12,810 bases of DNA from Xanthomonas translucens pv. translucens DSM 18974 (GTDB taxonomy: Bacteria > Pseudomonadota > Gammaproteobacteria > Xanthomonadales > Xanthomonadaceae): assembly GCF_000331775.1 (NCBI RefSeq), contig NZ_CAPJ01000132.1, forward strand, positions 1 to 12,810, written 5' to 3'. The notes under the pieces are model-generated. The model made no database searches, was not told the DNA's origin, and worked only from the letters and a program-made list of their open reading frames with translations. The translations under genes and the position numbers were made by a program. Of this stretch, positions 7,701-12,810 are shown one piece after another (within the stretch, counting starts at the first letter, position 1; each line of letters starts with the position of its first letter).

Positions 7701-8387
7701 TCATCCGAAAAGGTCCTGGCGCAGGTAGTCGAGATAATCGCGAACATGCCGCTCACGCGCCGCGATGTCGTCGGGCAGGCGCAGGCCGCGTGCGAACCAG
7801 CGCAACCGCGGCCGCGCGTGCAGATGCGGATACGCCTGCGCAGGCACTGGTACGCCCAGGAAGGCGCACAACGGCGCCCAGCCCTGCCGCGACGAGAACA
7901 CCAGCAGCCGGTCTGCCGGCACGGTGTCGACGACCGCCTGATTCCACCGCTTGAAATAATCGACCATAAAGGCGCGATCGCCGCTGCGGCCGGTGAACTG
8001 CCTCTTCAGAAACGCGCTGAATATTTCTCCTTCCGGACCGATAAAGGTGCTCTTTCTGCCCGGCGCCAGGATGGTCTGGGTCACCGACTCGAACCAGCTG
8101 TCCGGATCACGCACGGTCAGCACGACCTTCGCCTGCGGATACACCTCGATCAATTGCCGCCAGTAGTAACACCCTGGATGATCGGTACTGGAGCGATAGC
8201 CGGCGAAGATCGCCGGCCAGTCAGCAGCGCCGCGCTCGGCTGCGTTCCACAATGGCAACGCCGTGCGCATGTTCGCCACGACCTCGGTCGCGTGATAGCA
8301 GGGCCCGAATCCAAGATGCTCCAGCGCGAACTTCAGCGACAAGGTGCCGGTCCTGCCCAGTCCCGCTCCGATCACCTGCAGCGACAT
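7701..8387 (-). CDS. Sulfotransferase family protein (Sulfotransfer_4-like P-loop type)
   Basis: This 228-residue protein is a second, unrelated-looking sulfotransferase. It opens at once with the P-loop GAGLGRTGTLSLK (7-19), which binds the 5'-phosphosulfate of PAPS. LGFGPCYH follows at 25-32, typical of a short bacterial, fungal and plant sulfotransferase group. The 3'-phosphate segment is AKVVLTVRDPDSWFESV (86-102) with arginine 93 and serine 97. YYWRQLIEVYP (74-84) before it is also characteristic. Length matches the roughly 200-250 residues usual for the group, and the C-terminus is helical and basic. The start is fixed by GGAGGA (8393-8398) five bases before the ATG. Substrates of this group are mostly unknown. 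It is transcribed in the same direction as the other sulfotransferase, but more than 500 bases and a hairpin lie between them, so a shared transcript is doubtful. Confidence 0.85.
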   Translation of the reverse strand: MSLQVIGAGLGRTGTLSLKFALEHLGFGPCYHATEVVANMRTALPLWNAAERGAADWPAIFAGYRSSTDHPGCYYWRQLIEVYPQAKVVLTVRDPDSWFESVTQTILAPGRKSTFIGPEGEIFSAFLKRQFTGRSGDRAFMVDYFKRWNQAVVDTVPADRLLVFSSRQGWAPLCAFLGVPVPAQAYPHLHARPRLRWFARGLRLPDDIAARERHVRDYLDYLRQDLFG

Positions 8388-8532
8388 CGCAATCCTCCGC
8401 TCCGATCCTTACGAGGCGGGAACCTAACACGCATCGATGGCCTGCGTCCTTGCGCCGACGACCAGGACCTGCGATCAGGCCGCGCCCGCGACGCATGCCG
8501 CAGATATGTGCGCAACCGGAACGCGGTGGCGC

Positions 8533-9090
8533 TTATTCGCGCCAATTCGCATTGCGTTCCCAGAACGCCACGCTGCGCCGATACGCCTCGCGGTCCAGCG
8601 CCACGCCCGAGCCGCCTTCTTCCACGCCCAGCGCATTGCGCAGCATGGTGATCGGTGCCATCGGGATCTCCTGCGGCTCGGCGGTGTAGAGGCAGCCGAC
8701 CACGCCCCACTCGGCCTCGATCGGCGCGCCCTCGCGCGCCAGTTGTTCGCGGCTGTAGAGGATCGGCAGCAGGTACGCGGCGACCGGCGGCGCGACGCCT
8801 TCGAACCAGCGCACCAGCACTGGCAACTCCTCCCTGCTGCGCGCTTCGTAGCCCGAACGTAACAGGTGCCGATTGGCATCGGTGATCGGTGCGGTCAGGC
8901 AGCGGGTCGAAGTCCAGTTGCGGTGCACGTGCAGCTTGCAGAATGGCGCATAGCCGGCCAGCACCTGCAGCGGCGCGGTGTCGTTGAGGTGGCGCTCGAA
9001 CTGCTCGGGCGTGCAGTCCTGGATCGCGTTGCGGCGCGCGTCGCGCGGGAACAGGCGAGTGCGGGCGAAAGGAGTCAGGACGATGGACAT
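8533..9090 (-). CDS. DUF3228 family protein
   Basis: I recognise this 185-residue protein as a member of the DUF3228 family, whose function is not established. Conserved-looking blocks are IQDCTPEQFERHL (23-35), YAPFCKLHVHRNWTSTRC (47-64), which is rich in His, Cys, Arg and Trp, ITDANRHLLRSGY (69-81), EAEWGVVGCLYTAEPQEIPM (125-144), and RNALGVEEGGSGVALDRE (151-168). There is no signal peptide or membrane segment, so it should be cytoplasmic. The ATG at 9090 is chosen because the family motifs begin straight after it; the reading frame stays open to 9405 but that extension is arginine/glycine-rich noise. The genes on both sides point the same way but are separated by 145 and 248 bases, so it is probably transcribed alone. 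The compact conserved His/Cys-containing blocks suggest an enzyme, but this is conjecture. Confidence 0.75.
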   Translation of the reverse strand: MSIVLTPFARTRLFPRDARRNAIQDCTPEQFERHLNDTAPLQVLAGYAPFCKLHVHRNWTSTRCLTAPITDANRHLLRSGYEARSREELPVLVRWFEGVAPPVAAYLLPILYSREQLAREGAPIEAEWGVVGCLYTAEPQEIPMAPITMLRNALGVEEGGSGVALDREAYRRSVAFWERNANWRE

Positions 9091-9140
9091 GGCGAGCACG
9101 GGCACGAGGAGCGGGCAAGCGTAGCGCGCCCCGTGGGCGA

Positions 9141-9164
9141 TGGACACCGTGCGCACTGGACACC
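9141..9164. repeat. 8-bp direct repeats flanking a palindrome
   Basis: TGGACACC occurs at 9141-9148 and again at 9157-9164, and the eight bases between are the perfect palindrome GTGCGCAC. The element sits 51-74 bases before the DUF3228 start, within reach of its promoter, so it may be a regulator site. Confidence 0.35.
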
Positions 9165-9240
9165 CGACCGAGTAGCGGCCGTCATGGCATTGCTCCGACC
9201 AGCCCGCTGTTCCGCCCGGACTTTTCCCTACCGCTGGAGC

Positions 9241-9264
9241 GTCGGGGTTGAAACCCCTCCTACA
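9241..9264 (-). repeat. REP-like hairpin repeat, copy A
   Basis: Read on the minus strand this is a 24-base copy beginning TGTAGGAGGGG, with the hairpin GGGGT-TTCA-ACCCC. Compared with the copy at 11369-11392, two stem pairs are changed on both sides (C-G to G-C and C-G to T-A), so pairing is kept. It lies between the carboxypeptidase stop and the DUF3228 promoter region. Confidence 0.8.
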
Positions 9265-9265
9265 G

Positions 9266-9301
9266 AAAAGGCGTCCGTGCGCCGCGATGCCTGCCATCGC
9301 G
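9266..9301 (-). terminator. Possible terminator of the M14 carboxypeptidase gene
   Basis: On the minus strand, CGCGATG/CATCGCG (9283-9289 and 9295-9301) forms a 7-bp hairpin. A second small one, GGCG/CGCC (9270-9273 and 9280-9283), is followed by TTTTC. Both lie 38-73 bases after the stop at 9339. The stems are short, so termination strength is uncertain. Confidence 0.4.
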
Positions 9302-9338
9302 CAGACACCCAGCACGTTCCGCTTTTCAAGTCTGGCGC

Positions 9339-10262
9339 CTACTGCGGATACGCCAACGCGTAATCGATCGCCGCACGAATCGCCGCTGCCTGCGCGGCAT
9401 TGCATTGCTCGGGCGTGGCGGCGGGGCTATCCGGGTAGACCTCGGTCGTCGTGGTGTAGCGCGCGTCGCTGATGCCCGCACACAGCCCCAGCGTCTTCAC
9501 CGGGTAATGGATGACGCCATGCGCCACCACTGGCGAGCCGATGATCTTGCCCTGCGCATCGGCTGGCGCGATATGCGTGACCTGCGCCACCGCCGCGATC
9601 ACCGCCTGCTGGAACGCCGGCTGCGGGTTGTCGCTGTCGCCAACCAGGTAGAAACCGTCGGGAACGCCCTCGGGCTCGTAGCCGACGCCGTCGCGCGCGG
9701 CCAGCGCCGGGCGGAATTCGGACTCGTCGCTGTCGGTGGTCTCGTGCAGGTCGATGTGCATCAGCACCCGACCGCGCAGCGGCGCGACCAGGCGCAGCAG
9801 CGCGGCCGATTCCTGCGCCGGGCTGTCCTCGCGGAACGAGCGGTTGGGATCGAGGGCGTCCGCGTTCCAGCGCTGGATACGCTCGTAGGCCCACGGGCTT
9901 ACGCACGGCGCCACCAGCAGGTTGGCGTGGCCGGCGTAGTCGCCCGCGTAGCGTTCGGCGAACTGCAGCGCGCCATGCACGCCGCTGGTTTCGTAGCCAT
10001 GCACACCGCCTGTGACCAGCATGCATGGCAAGGCATCGTCCCAGTCGCAGCTGCGCAACGCCAGTAGCGGATAGCGCGCCTGCGCATACGCCAGTTCCCC
10101 GTACTTGAGCACGTCCCATTGCCCGCGCAGACGCGCGATGACCGCCACCACCTCGTCCTGGTAGCTGCGCCGGCGCTGCTGTCGGGTCAGCCAGGCCGCC
10201 TTCTCGGCGGCGCCCCAGGACACGCCGGGAGTACCGATCGGATAGAAGGCTGGGCTGGTCAT
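9339..10262 (-). CDS. M14-family zinc metallocarboxypeptidase
   Basis: The 307-residue protein has the residue set of the M14 zinc carboxypeptidase superfamily, closest in size to the AspA/AstE-like and bacterial DUF2817-like members. Zinc ligands are histidine 88 and glutamate 91 in GGVHGYETSG, and histidine 173 in HIDLHETT. The substrate-binding Asn-Arg pair is DPNRSF (138-143). The general-base glutamate is 274 in TTTEVYPDSP. The conserved hydrophobic strand around LLVAPCVSPWAYER (115-128) fits the family. No signal peptide is visible, so it probably acts in the cytoplasm, removing a terminal residue or acyl group from a small peptide or amino-acid conjugate; the substrate is unknown. The ATG at 10262 is the natural start, although the Shine-Dalgarno (GGAG 12 bases upstream) is weak. 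The gene diverges from metF across 179 bases. Confidence 0.85.
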   Translation of the reverse strand: MTSPAFYPIGTPGVSWGAAEKAAWLTRQQRRRSYQDEVVAVIARLRGQWDVLKYGELAYAQARYPLLALRSCDWDDALPCMLVTGGVHGYETSGVHGALQFAERYAGDYAGHANLLVAPCVSPWAYERIQRWNADALDPNRSFREDSPAQESAALLRLVAPLRGRVLMHIDLHETTDSDESEFRPALAARDGVGYEPEGVPDGFYLVGDSDNPQPAFQQAVIAAVAQVTHIAPADAQGKIIGSPVVAHGVIHYPVKTLGLCAGISDARYTTTTEVYPDSPAATPEQCNAAQAAAIRAAIDYALAYPQ

Positions 10263-10390
10263 GGGGTGCGGCTCCGCGTAGACAAATCAAGGCGGCGACT
10301 GTAGCAAAGCGCACCCGCCGCACGGCAGCAGCGCGCGGCGATCGGCGCCGAAGCGAACGCAGCGCAACGGCCGCCCATTCCAATCACACA

Positions 10391-10416
10391 TCCATCCGGA
10401 TGAAGAGATATACTTC
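10391..10416 (+). promoter_or_regulatory. metF promoter with palindromic operator candidate
   Basis: TATACT (10409-10414) is a good -10 box about 28 bases before the metF ATG; the -35 is poor. Immediately upstream lies the perfect 10-bp palindrome CATCCGGATG (10393-10402), and GAAG/CTTC arms (10402-10405 and 10413-10416) frame the -10. A protein bound here would block the promoter. The TGAA-N5-TTCA MetR consensus is not met, so another methionine-pathway regulator (for example an ArsR-type SahR-like protein) is a possibility, by inference only. Confidence 0.55.
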
Positions 10417-10441
10417 GGCGAACACCTGACGCGCCGCGCCC

Positions 10442-11266
10442 ATGACCGCCATCAGTTTCGAGTTCTACCCACCCAAGACCGACGAACAGCGTGCGCAACT
10501 GGACCGCACCGCCGCGCGCCTGAAGACCTACGCGCCGGAGTACGTGTCGTGCACCTTCGGTGCCGGCGGCTCGACGCTGAGCTACACCTCCGAGACGGTG
10601 CGCCATCTGAAGCAGCACCACGGCTTCGAGGCGGCCCCGCACTTATCGTGCGTCGGCGGCAGCCGCGAAGAAATCCGCGAGCTGCTCAAGCTGTACCGCG
10701 CGATCGGCTGCCGGCGCCTGGTCGCGCTGCGCGGCGACCTGCCCTCGGGCATGGGCCATCCCGGCGACCTGCGCTACGCCGCCGACCTGATCGCCTTCAT
10801 CCGCGCCGAGCACGGCGATGCCTTCCACCTGGAGGTCGGTGCGTATCCGGAGACGCATCCGCAGGCCAGCGACGCGCTGAGCGACCTGCGCCACTTCAAG
10901 GCCAAGGTCGAGGCCGGTGCCGATGGCGCGATCACCCAGTACTTCTACAACGCCGACGCGTATTTCCATTTCGTCGATGCGGTGCGCAAGCTCGGCGTGC
11001 AGGTCCCGATCGTGCCGGGGATCATGCCGATCTCCAACTTCAGCCAGCTGCGGCGTTTCTCCGAGCAATGCGGCGCGGAGATCCCGCGCTGGATCGGCAA
11101 GCGCATGCAGGCCCTCGGCGACGATGGCGACGCGATCCGCGAATTCGGTGCCGACCTGGTCGCCGCGCTGTGCCAACGCCTGCTCGCTGGCGGCGCGCCG
11201 GCACTGCACTTCTACACGCTCAACCTGGCCAAGCCCACCATCAGCGTGCTGTCGCGACTGGAGTGA
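10442..11266 (+). CDS. metF: Methylenetetrahydrofolate reductase
   Basis: The 274-residue FAD enzyme reduces 5,10-methylene-THF to 5-methyl-THF, the methyl donor for methionine synthesis from homocysteine. It forms an eight-stranded TIM barrel. Motifs in order are FEFYPPK at 6-12 (glutamate 7 is the proposed acid, E28 in E. coli), VSCTFGAGG at 35-43, ALRGDLP at 95-101 (aspartate 99 corresponds to E. coli D120 near FAD), EVGAYPETHP at 131-140, ITQYFYNADAYFHFVD at 164-179, PGIMPI at 192-197, and LHFYTLN at 256-262. The length is slightly below that of E. coli MetF (296), as usual in this group. The start MTAISFEFYPPK is conserved, although no Shine-Dalgarno is visible and the leader would be only about 20 bases. 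Together with AhcY it serves the activated-methyl cycle, but here it has its own promoter and no riboswitch. A REP array follows it. Confidence 0.97.
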   Translation: MTAISFEFYPPKTDEQRAQLDRTAARLKTYAPEYVSCTFGAGGSTLSYTSETVRHLKQHHGFEAAPHLSCVGGSREEIRELLKLYRAIGCRRLVALRGDLPSGMGHPGDLRYAADLIAFIRAEHGDAFHLEVGAYPETHPQASDALSDLRHFKAKVEAGADGAITQYFYNADAYFHFVDAVRKLGVQVPIVPGIMPISNFSQLRRFSEQCGAEIPRWIGKRMQALGDDGDAIREFGADLVAALCQRLLAGGAPALHFYTLNLAKPTISVLSRLE

Positions 11267-11314
11267 GCGGGGCCTGCGCCGGCGGCGTCGGCAGGCATCC
11301 CGATGGCGGACAGC

Positions 11315-11338
11315 GTCGGGACTGCAGTCCTTCCCCCA
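11315..11338 (-). repeat. REP-like hairpin repeat, copy B (diverged)
   Basis: Read on the minus strand this 24-base copy has the stem GGAC-TGCA-GTCC (11319-11330 is a perfect 12-bp palindrome). Two stem pairs differ from copy C but remain complementary. The outer TGTAGGAG part is degenerate. Confidence 0.6.
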
Positions 11339-11368
11339 AACGCCTTCGCAGCGCCTCGCAGAATCCCT

Positions 11369-11392
11369 TGTAGGAGCGGCTTCAGCCGCGAC
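11369..11392 (+). repeat. REP-like hairpin repeat, copy C
   Basis: The 24-base element starts TGTAGGAG and contains the hairpin GCGGC-TTCA-GCCGC, ending GAC. It is the best match to the widespread Xanthomonadaceae intergenic repeat. With copy D, 39 bases away in inverse orientation, it forms a BIME-like pair. Confidence 0.85.
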
Positions 11393-11431
11393 AAACGGTG
11401 TCGCAAGCTTGGCTGGCTTCGGAACCAACCG

Positions 11432-11455
11432 GTCGCGGCTGAAGCCCCTCCTACA
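11432..11455 (-). repeat. REP-like hairpin repeat, copy D
   Basis: This is the reverse complement of copy C with a single mismatch in 24 bases (the second stem base). The two could fold into one long stem spanning 11369-11455. Confidence 0.85.
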
Positions 11456-11487
11456 GCAGCCTTAGGGCCTCGCCCGGCAGAACCTCC

Positions 11488-11511
11488 TGTGGGAGCGACT
11501 TCAGTCGCGAC
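11488..11511 (+). repeat. REP-like hairpin repeat, copy E
   Basis: A copy starting TGTGGGAG with stem GCGAC-TTCA-GTCGC. Relative to copy C one G-C stem pair has become A-T on both sides, so the hairpin is intact. Confidence 0.85.
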
Positions 11512-11665
11512 GAGCGAAGCCGTCAGACACATCGCCCGCGCGAAGCAGCAGCACAGGCACCCATCCCACAGCAATCGCGCTCGCCTGCGTCGTCCACGCT
11601 GCCACCTGCACCTGCGCCCATCCTTCGACCTTTCCACACGCCAGCCCTGCAGCTAGGCTGGCGCG

Positions 11666-12298
11666 ATGCGCGCGCCCTCGTCGATCATGCTGCTGCTCTG
11701 TCTATGCGCCACGCCCGCCGCCGCGCAGAAGGTCAATCGCTGCACCGGCGCCGACGGCGCCACGGTGTTCAGCGACCGCCGTTGCGAGGACCTGGGCGCG
11801 ATCGACCGGTTGCCGCCGCGCACCGCGCCCAGTACCGCCAGCGAAGGTGCAAGCGGCCTGTACCGGCCGCAATGCGTGCGCCGGCTCAGCGAACTGGCGC
11901 AGCAGATCCGTACCGCGGTGGACGCGCGCGACGTCAATCGCCTGTCCACGCTGTATTGGTGGAACGGCGTCTCGAACGAAGCGGCGCGGCCTATCCTCGA
12001 CCGCCTCGATGCGATCACCCGGCGGCCGCTGGTCGCGATCGTGCCGGTGCTGGCGCAACCGTCGCCACAGATGGATCCGGCCCCGGTCATGCCGACGACA
12101 TCGGCGACCTCCGCCACTACCGCACAGGATGCGCCCGACGCCGTGCCTGCGACAGCGCCGGCCACGACCGGCACCGCACCGCCGCGCGCGCGCGCCACCG
12201 GCTTGCGCCTGGAGCAGACCCTCGCCGGTAGCGCCACGCCGACAGCGACCGTGCTGCGCCTGCGCCGGCAGTACAACTGCTTCTGGATCAGCTTCTAG
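11666..12298 (+). CDS. Exported DUF4124 domain protein
   Basis: The 210-residue protein begins with a clear Sec signal peptide: basic MRAPSS, a hydrophobic IMLLLCLCA core, and likely cleavage after ATPAAA at residue 20. The mature N-terminus holds a short DUF4124 module (VNRCTGADGATVFSDRRC, 23-40), whose two cysteines (26 and 40) could form a disulfide in the periplasm. A charged helical part (about 68-120) follows, then a low-complexity linker rich in Ala, Pro and Thr (about 130-175). The final segment ends in the aromatic YNCFWISF. DUF4124 proteins are common and multi-copy in Xanthomonadaceae; their function is unknown. The Shine-Dalgarno is weak (AGG at 11654-11656). The gene converges on the next one, and a strong hairpin lies between the two stops. 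Envelope location is well supported; any role is not. Confidence 0.85.
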   Translation: MRAPSSIMLLLCLCATPAAAQKVNRCTGADGATVFSDRRCEDLGAIDRLPPRTAPSTASEGASGLYRPQCVRRLSELAQQIRTAVDARDVNRLSTLYWWNGVSNEAARPILDRLDAITRRPLVAIVPVLAQPSPQMDPAPVMPTTSATSATTAQDAPDAVPATAPATTGTAPPRARATGLRLEQTLAGSATPTATVLRLRRQYNCFWISF

Positions 12299-12343
12299 CG
12301 CGCTTGCGACTTGCAGCCCCGCCATCGGCGAAGTGTTGCAGCA

Positions 12344-12375
12344 GCGACTCCGGGTGGCCTGGGGCCATCCGTCGC
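12344..12375. terminator. Hairpin between convergent genes
   Basis: CGGGTGGCC (12351-12359) pairs with GGCCATCCG (12363-12371) over 9 bp, including one G-T, with a 3-base loop. GCGAC (12344-12348) and GTCGC (12371-12375) can extend the structure. It lies between the stops at 12298 and 12432 and could serve both transcripts, although T-runs are lacking. Confidence 0.45.
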
Positions 12376-12397
12376 AACCGCATTGCCGGGAATCCGC

Positions 12398-12420
12398 GTC
12401 GCCACTGAAGTCGCACCCCA
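12398..12420 (-). repeat. Degenerate REP-like repeat, copy F
   Basis: Read on the minus strand, TGCGACTTCAGTGGCGAC resembles the core of copy E (GCGACTTCAGTCGCGAC) with one stem mismatch and a one-base deletion in the head. It is probably a decayed copy. Confidence 0.5.
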
Positions 12421-12431
12421 CGCGCCAACGC

Positions 12432-12810
12432 TCAGGCCGCGTCCGCGTCCATCGGCCACAAGCCGCGGATCGCGGCGATGCCCTGGCCGCCATGCCGGCG
12501 CGCTTCGGCGATCTGCGCCGGCAGCAGGCCGCCGATCGGGTACAGCGGCAGCGCCACTTCCTCGCGCAGGCGCTCGAACGCGTCCCACCCCAGCGGCGCG
12601 GCGCCGGGATGGCTGGCGGTGGCCGCCAGCGGGCCGACCACCGCAAAGTCGCAGCCGAGCCGCTGCGCCGCCTGCAGTTCCTCCAGACGATGGCAGGACG
12701 CGGCGACGCAGTGCCCCGGCGGCAGCGGGCGCGCGTCGAACTGCGCCAGCTGCTCCGACCCCAGATGCACGCCGACGCCCAAGTCCTGCGCCAGCGCCAG
12801 GTCGCGATTG
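12432..12810 (-). CDS. ThiE-like domain, C-terminal part (probable Nudix-ThiE fusion), partial
   Basis: Only the last 125 codons lie in the window; the frame is open to the edge and continues beyond 12810. The fragment matches the C-terminal half of a thiamine-phosphate-synthase-like TIM barrel: GVGVHLGS, then CHRLEELQAAQRLGCDF, then VVGPLAATASHPGAAPLGW, and finally YPIGGLLPAQIAEARRHG with GIAAIRGLW near the end. This form, with VxGPxxxTxSHPGxxPLGW, is typical of the domain fused behind a MutT/Nudix hydrolase in gammaproteobacteria, and the probable whole protein is that fusion. A stand-alone ThiE is the alternative. Complete ThiE joins the thiazole and pyrimidine halves of thiamine; in the fusions the barrel's activity is uncertain, while the Nudix part would clean up oxidised nucleotides. 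It ends with TGA at 12432-12434, convergent with the DUF4124 gene. Confidence 0.8.
   Translation of the reverse strand, partial: NRDLALAQDLGVGVHLGSEQLAQFDARPLPPGHCVAASCHRLEELQAAQRLGCDFAVVGPLAATASHPGAAPLGWDAFERLREEVALPLYPIGGLLPAQIAEARRHGGQGIAAIRGLWPMDADAA

Larger units (their letters stand above)
11267..11665. other. Non-coding region between metF and the DUF4124 gene
   Basis: The 399 bases hold four REP-like hairpins in alternating orientation (11315-11511) and, just after metF, a GCCTGC/GCAGGC stem (11272-11277 and 11291-11296) that may help end its transcript. Open frames crossing this stretch are arginine/alanine-rich and lack ribosome-binding sites. No recognisable promoter for the downstream gene was found. 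Confidence 0.6.

Noticed and set aside
9091..9405. N-terminal extension of the DUF3228 protein
   Set aside because: The extension reads through a REP-like repeat and is compositionally random; conserved sequence begins at the ATG at 9090.
11369..11511. Possible CRISPR array
   Set aside because: The repeats alternate in orientation, have internal hairpins, unequal spacing and sequence drift, and there are no cas genes; they fit REP elements.

Overview
The window looks like chromosome from a high-GC gammaproteobacterium of the Xanthomonadaceae (Xanthomonas or a close relative such as Lysobacter or Stenotrophomonas). This rests on the GC-rich coding bias, an SAH riboswitch directly in front of ahcY, the make-up of the proteins (a 905-residue PEP carboxylase, a DUF3228 protein, a Nudix/ThiE-type fusion end), and short hairpin repeats of the type 5'-TGTAGGAGCGGCTTCAGCC, a REP-like family common in this group. 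The assignment is by recognition only, with no search behind it.

Layout. Positions 23-589 (-) encode a small TetR-family repressor, with a perfect inverted repeat placed between its -35 and -10 elements. Positions 705-3422 (-) encode phosphoenolpyruvate carboxylase. The divergent gap 3423-3847 carries the ppc promoter region on one side, and a TATAAT promoter followed by an SAH riboswitch on the other. Positions 3848-5293 (+) encode ahcY, which ends at a strong hairpin.

A block of minus-strand genes follows: a SAM-dependent methyltransferase (5462-6217), a PAPS-type sulfotransferase (6250-7176), an AT-rich gap containing a convincing unannotated 30-codon ORF (7442-7534), a second sulfotransferase of a different family (7701-8387), a DUF3228 protein (8533-9090) and an M14 metallocarboxypeptidase (9339-10262). 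metF (10442-11266, +) has its own promoter overlapped by a palindrome. It is followed by a four-copy alternating REP array, an exported DUF4124 protein (11666-12298, +), and the C-terminal part of a ThiE-like (probably Nudix-ThiE) protein running out of the window on the minus strand.

How the genes fit together. ahcY and metF both serve the activated-methyl cycle: AhcY removes S-adenosylhomocysteine and MetF makes the methyl-THF used to remethylate homocysteine. Each has its own control element here, a riboswitch for ahcY and a candidate protein operator for metF. PEP carboxylase is anaplerotic. The genes between ahcY and metF look accessory. The sulfotransferase and methyltransferase form a two-gene unit, preceded by a 43% GC segment that contrasts with its surroundings.

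The most interesting candidate for something undescribed is the small ORF at 7442-7534. It has a good Shine-Dalgarno sequence, an in-frame stop just upstream, and a product with a cationic amphipathic helix and a tyrosine-containing tail. It sits between two sulfotransferase genes and upstream of a methyltransferase. That it is a modified or secreted peptide is inference only.
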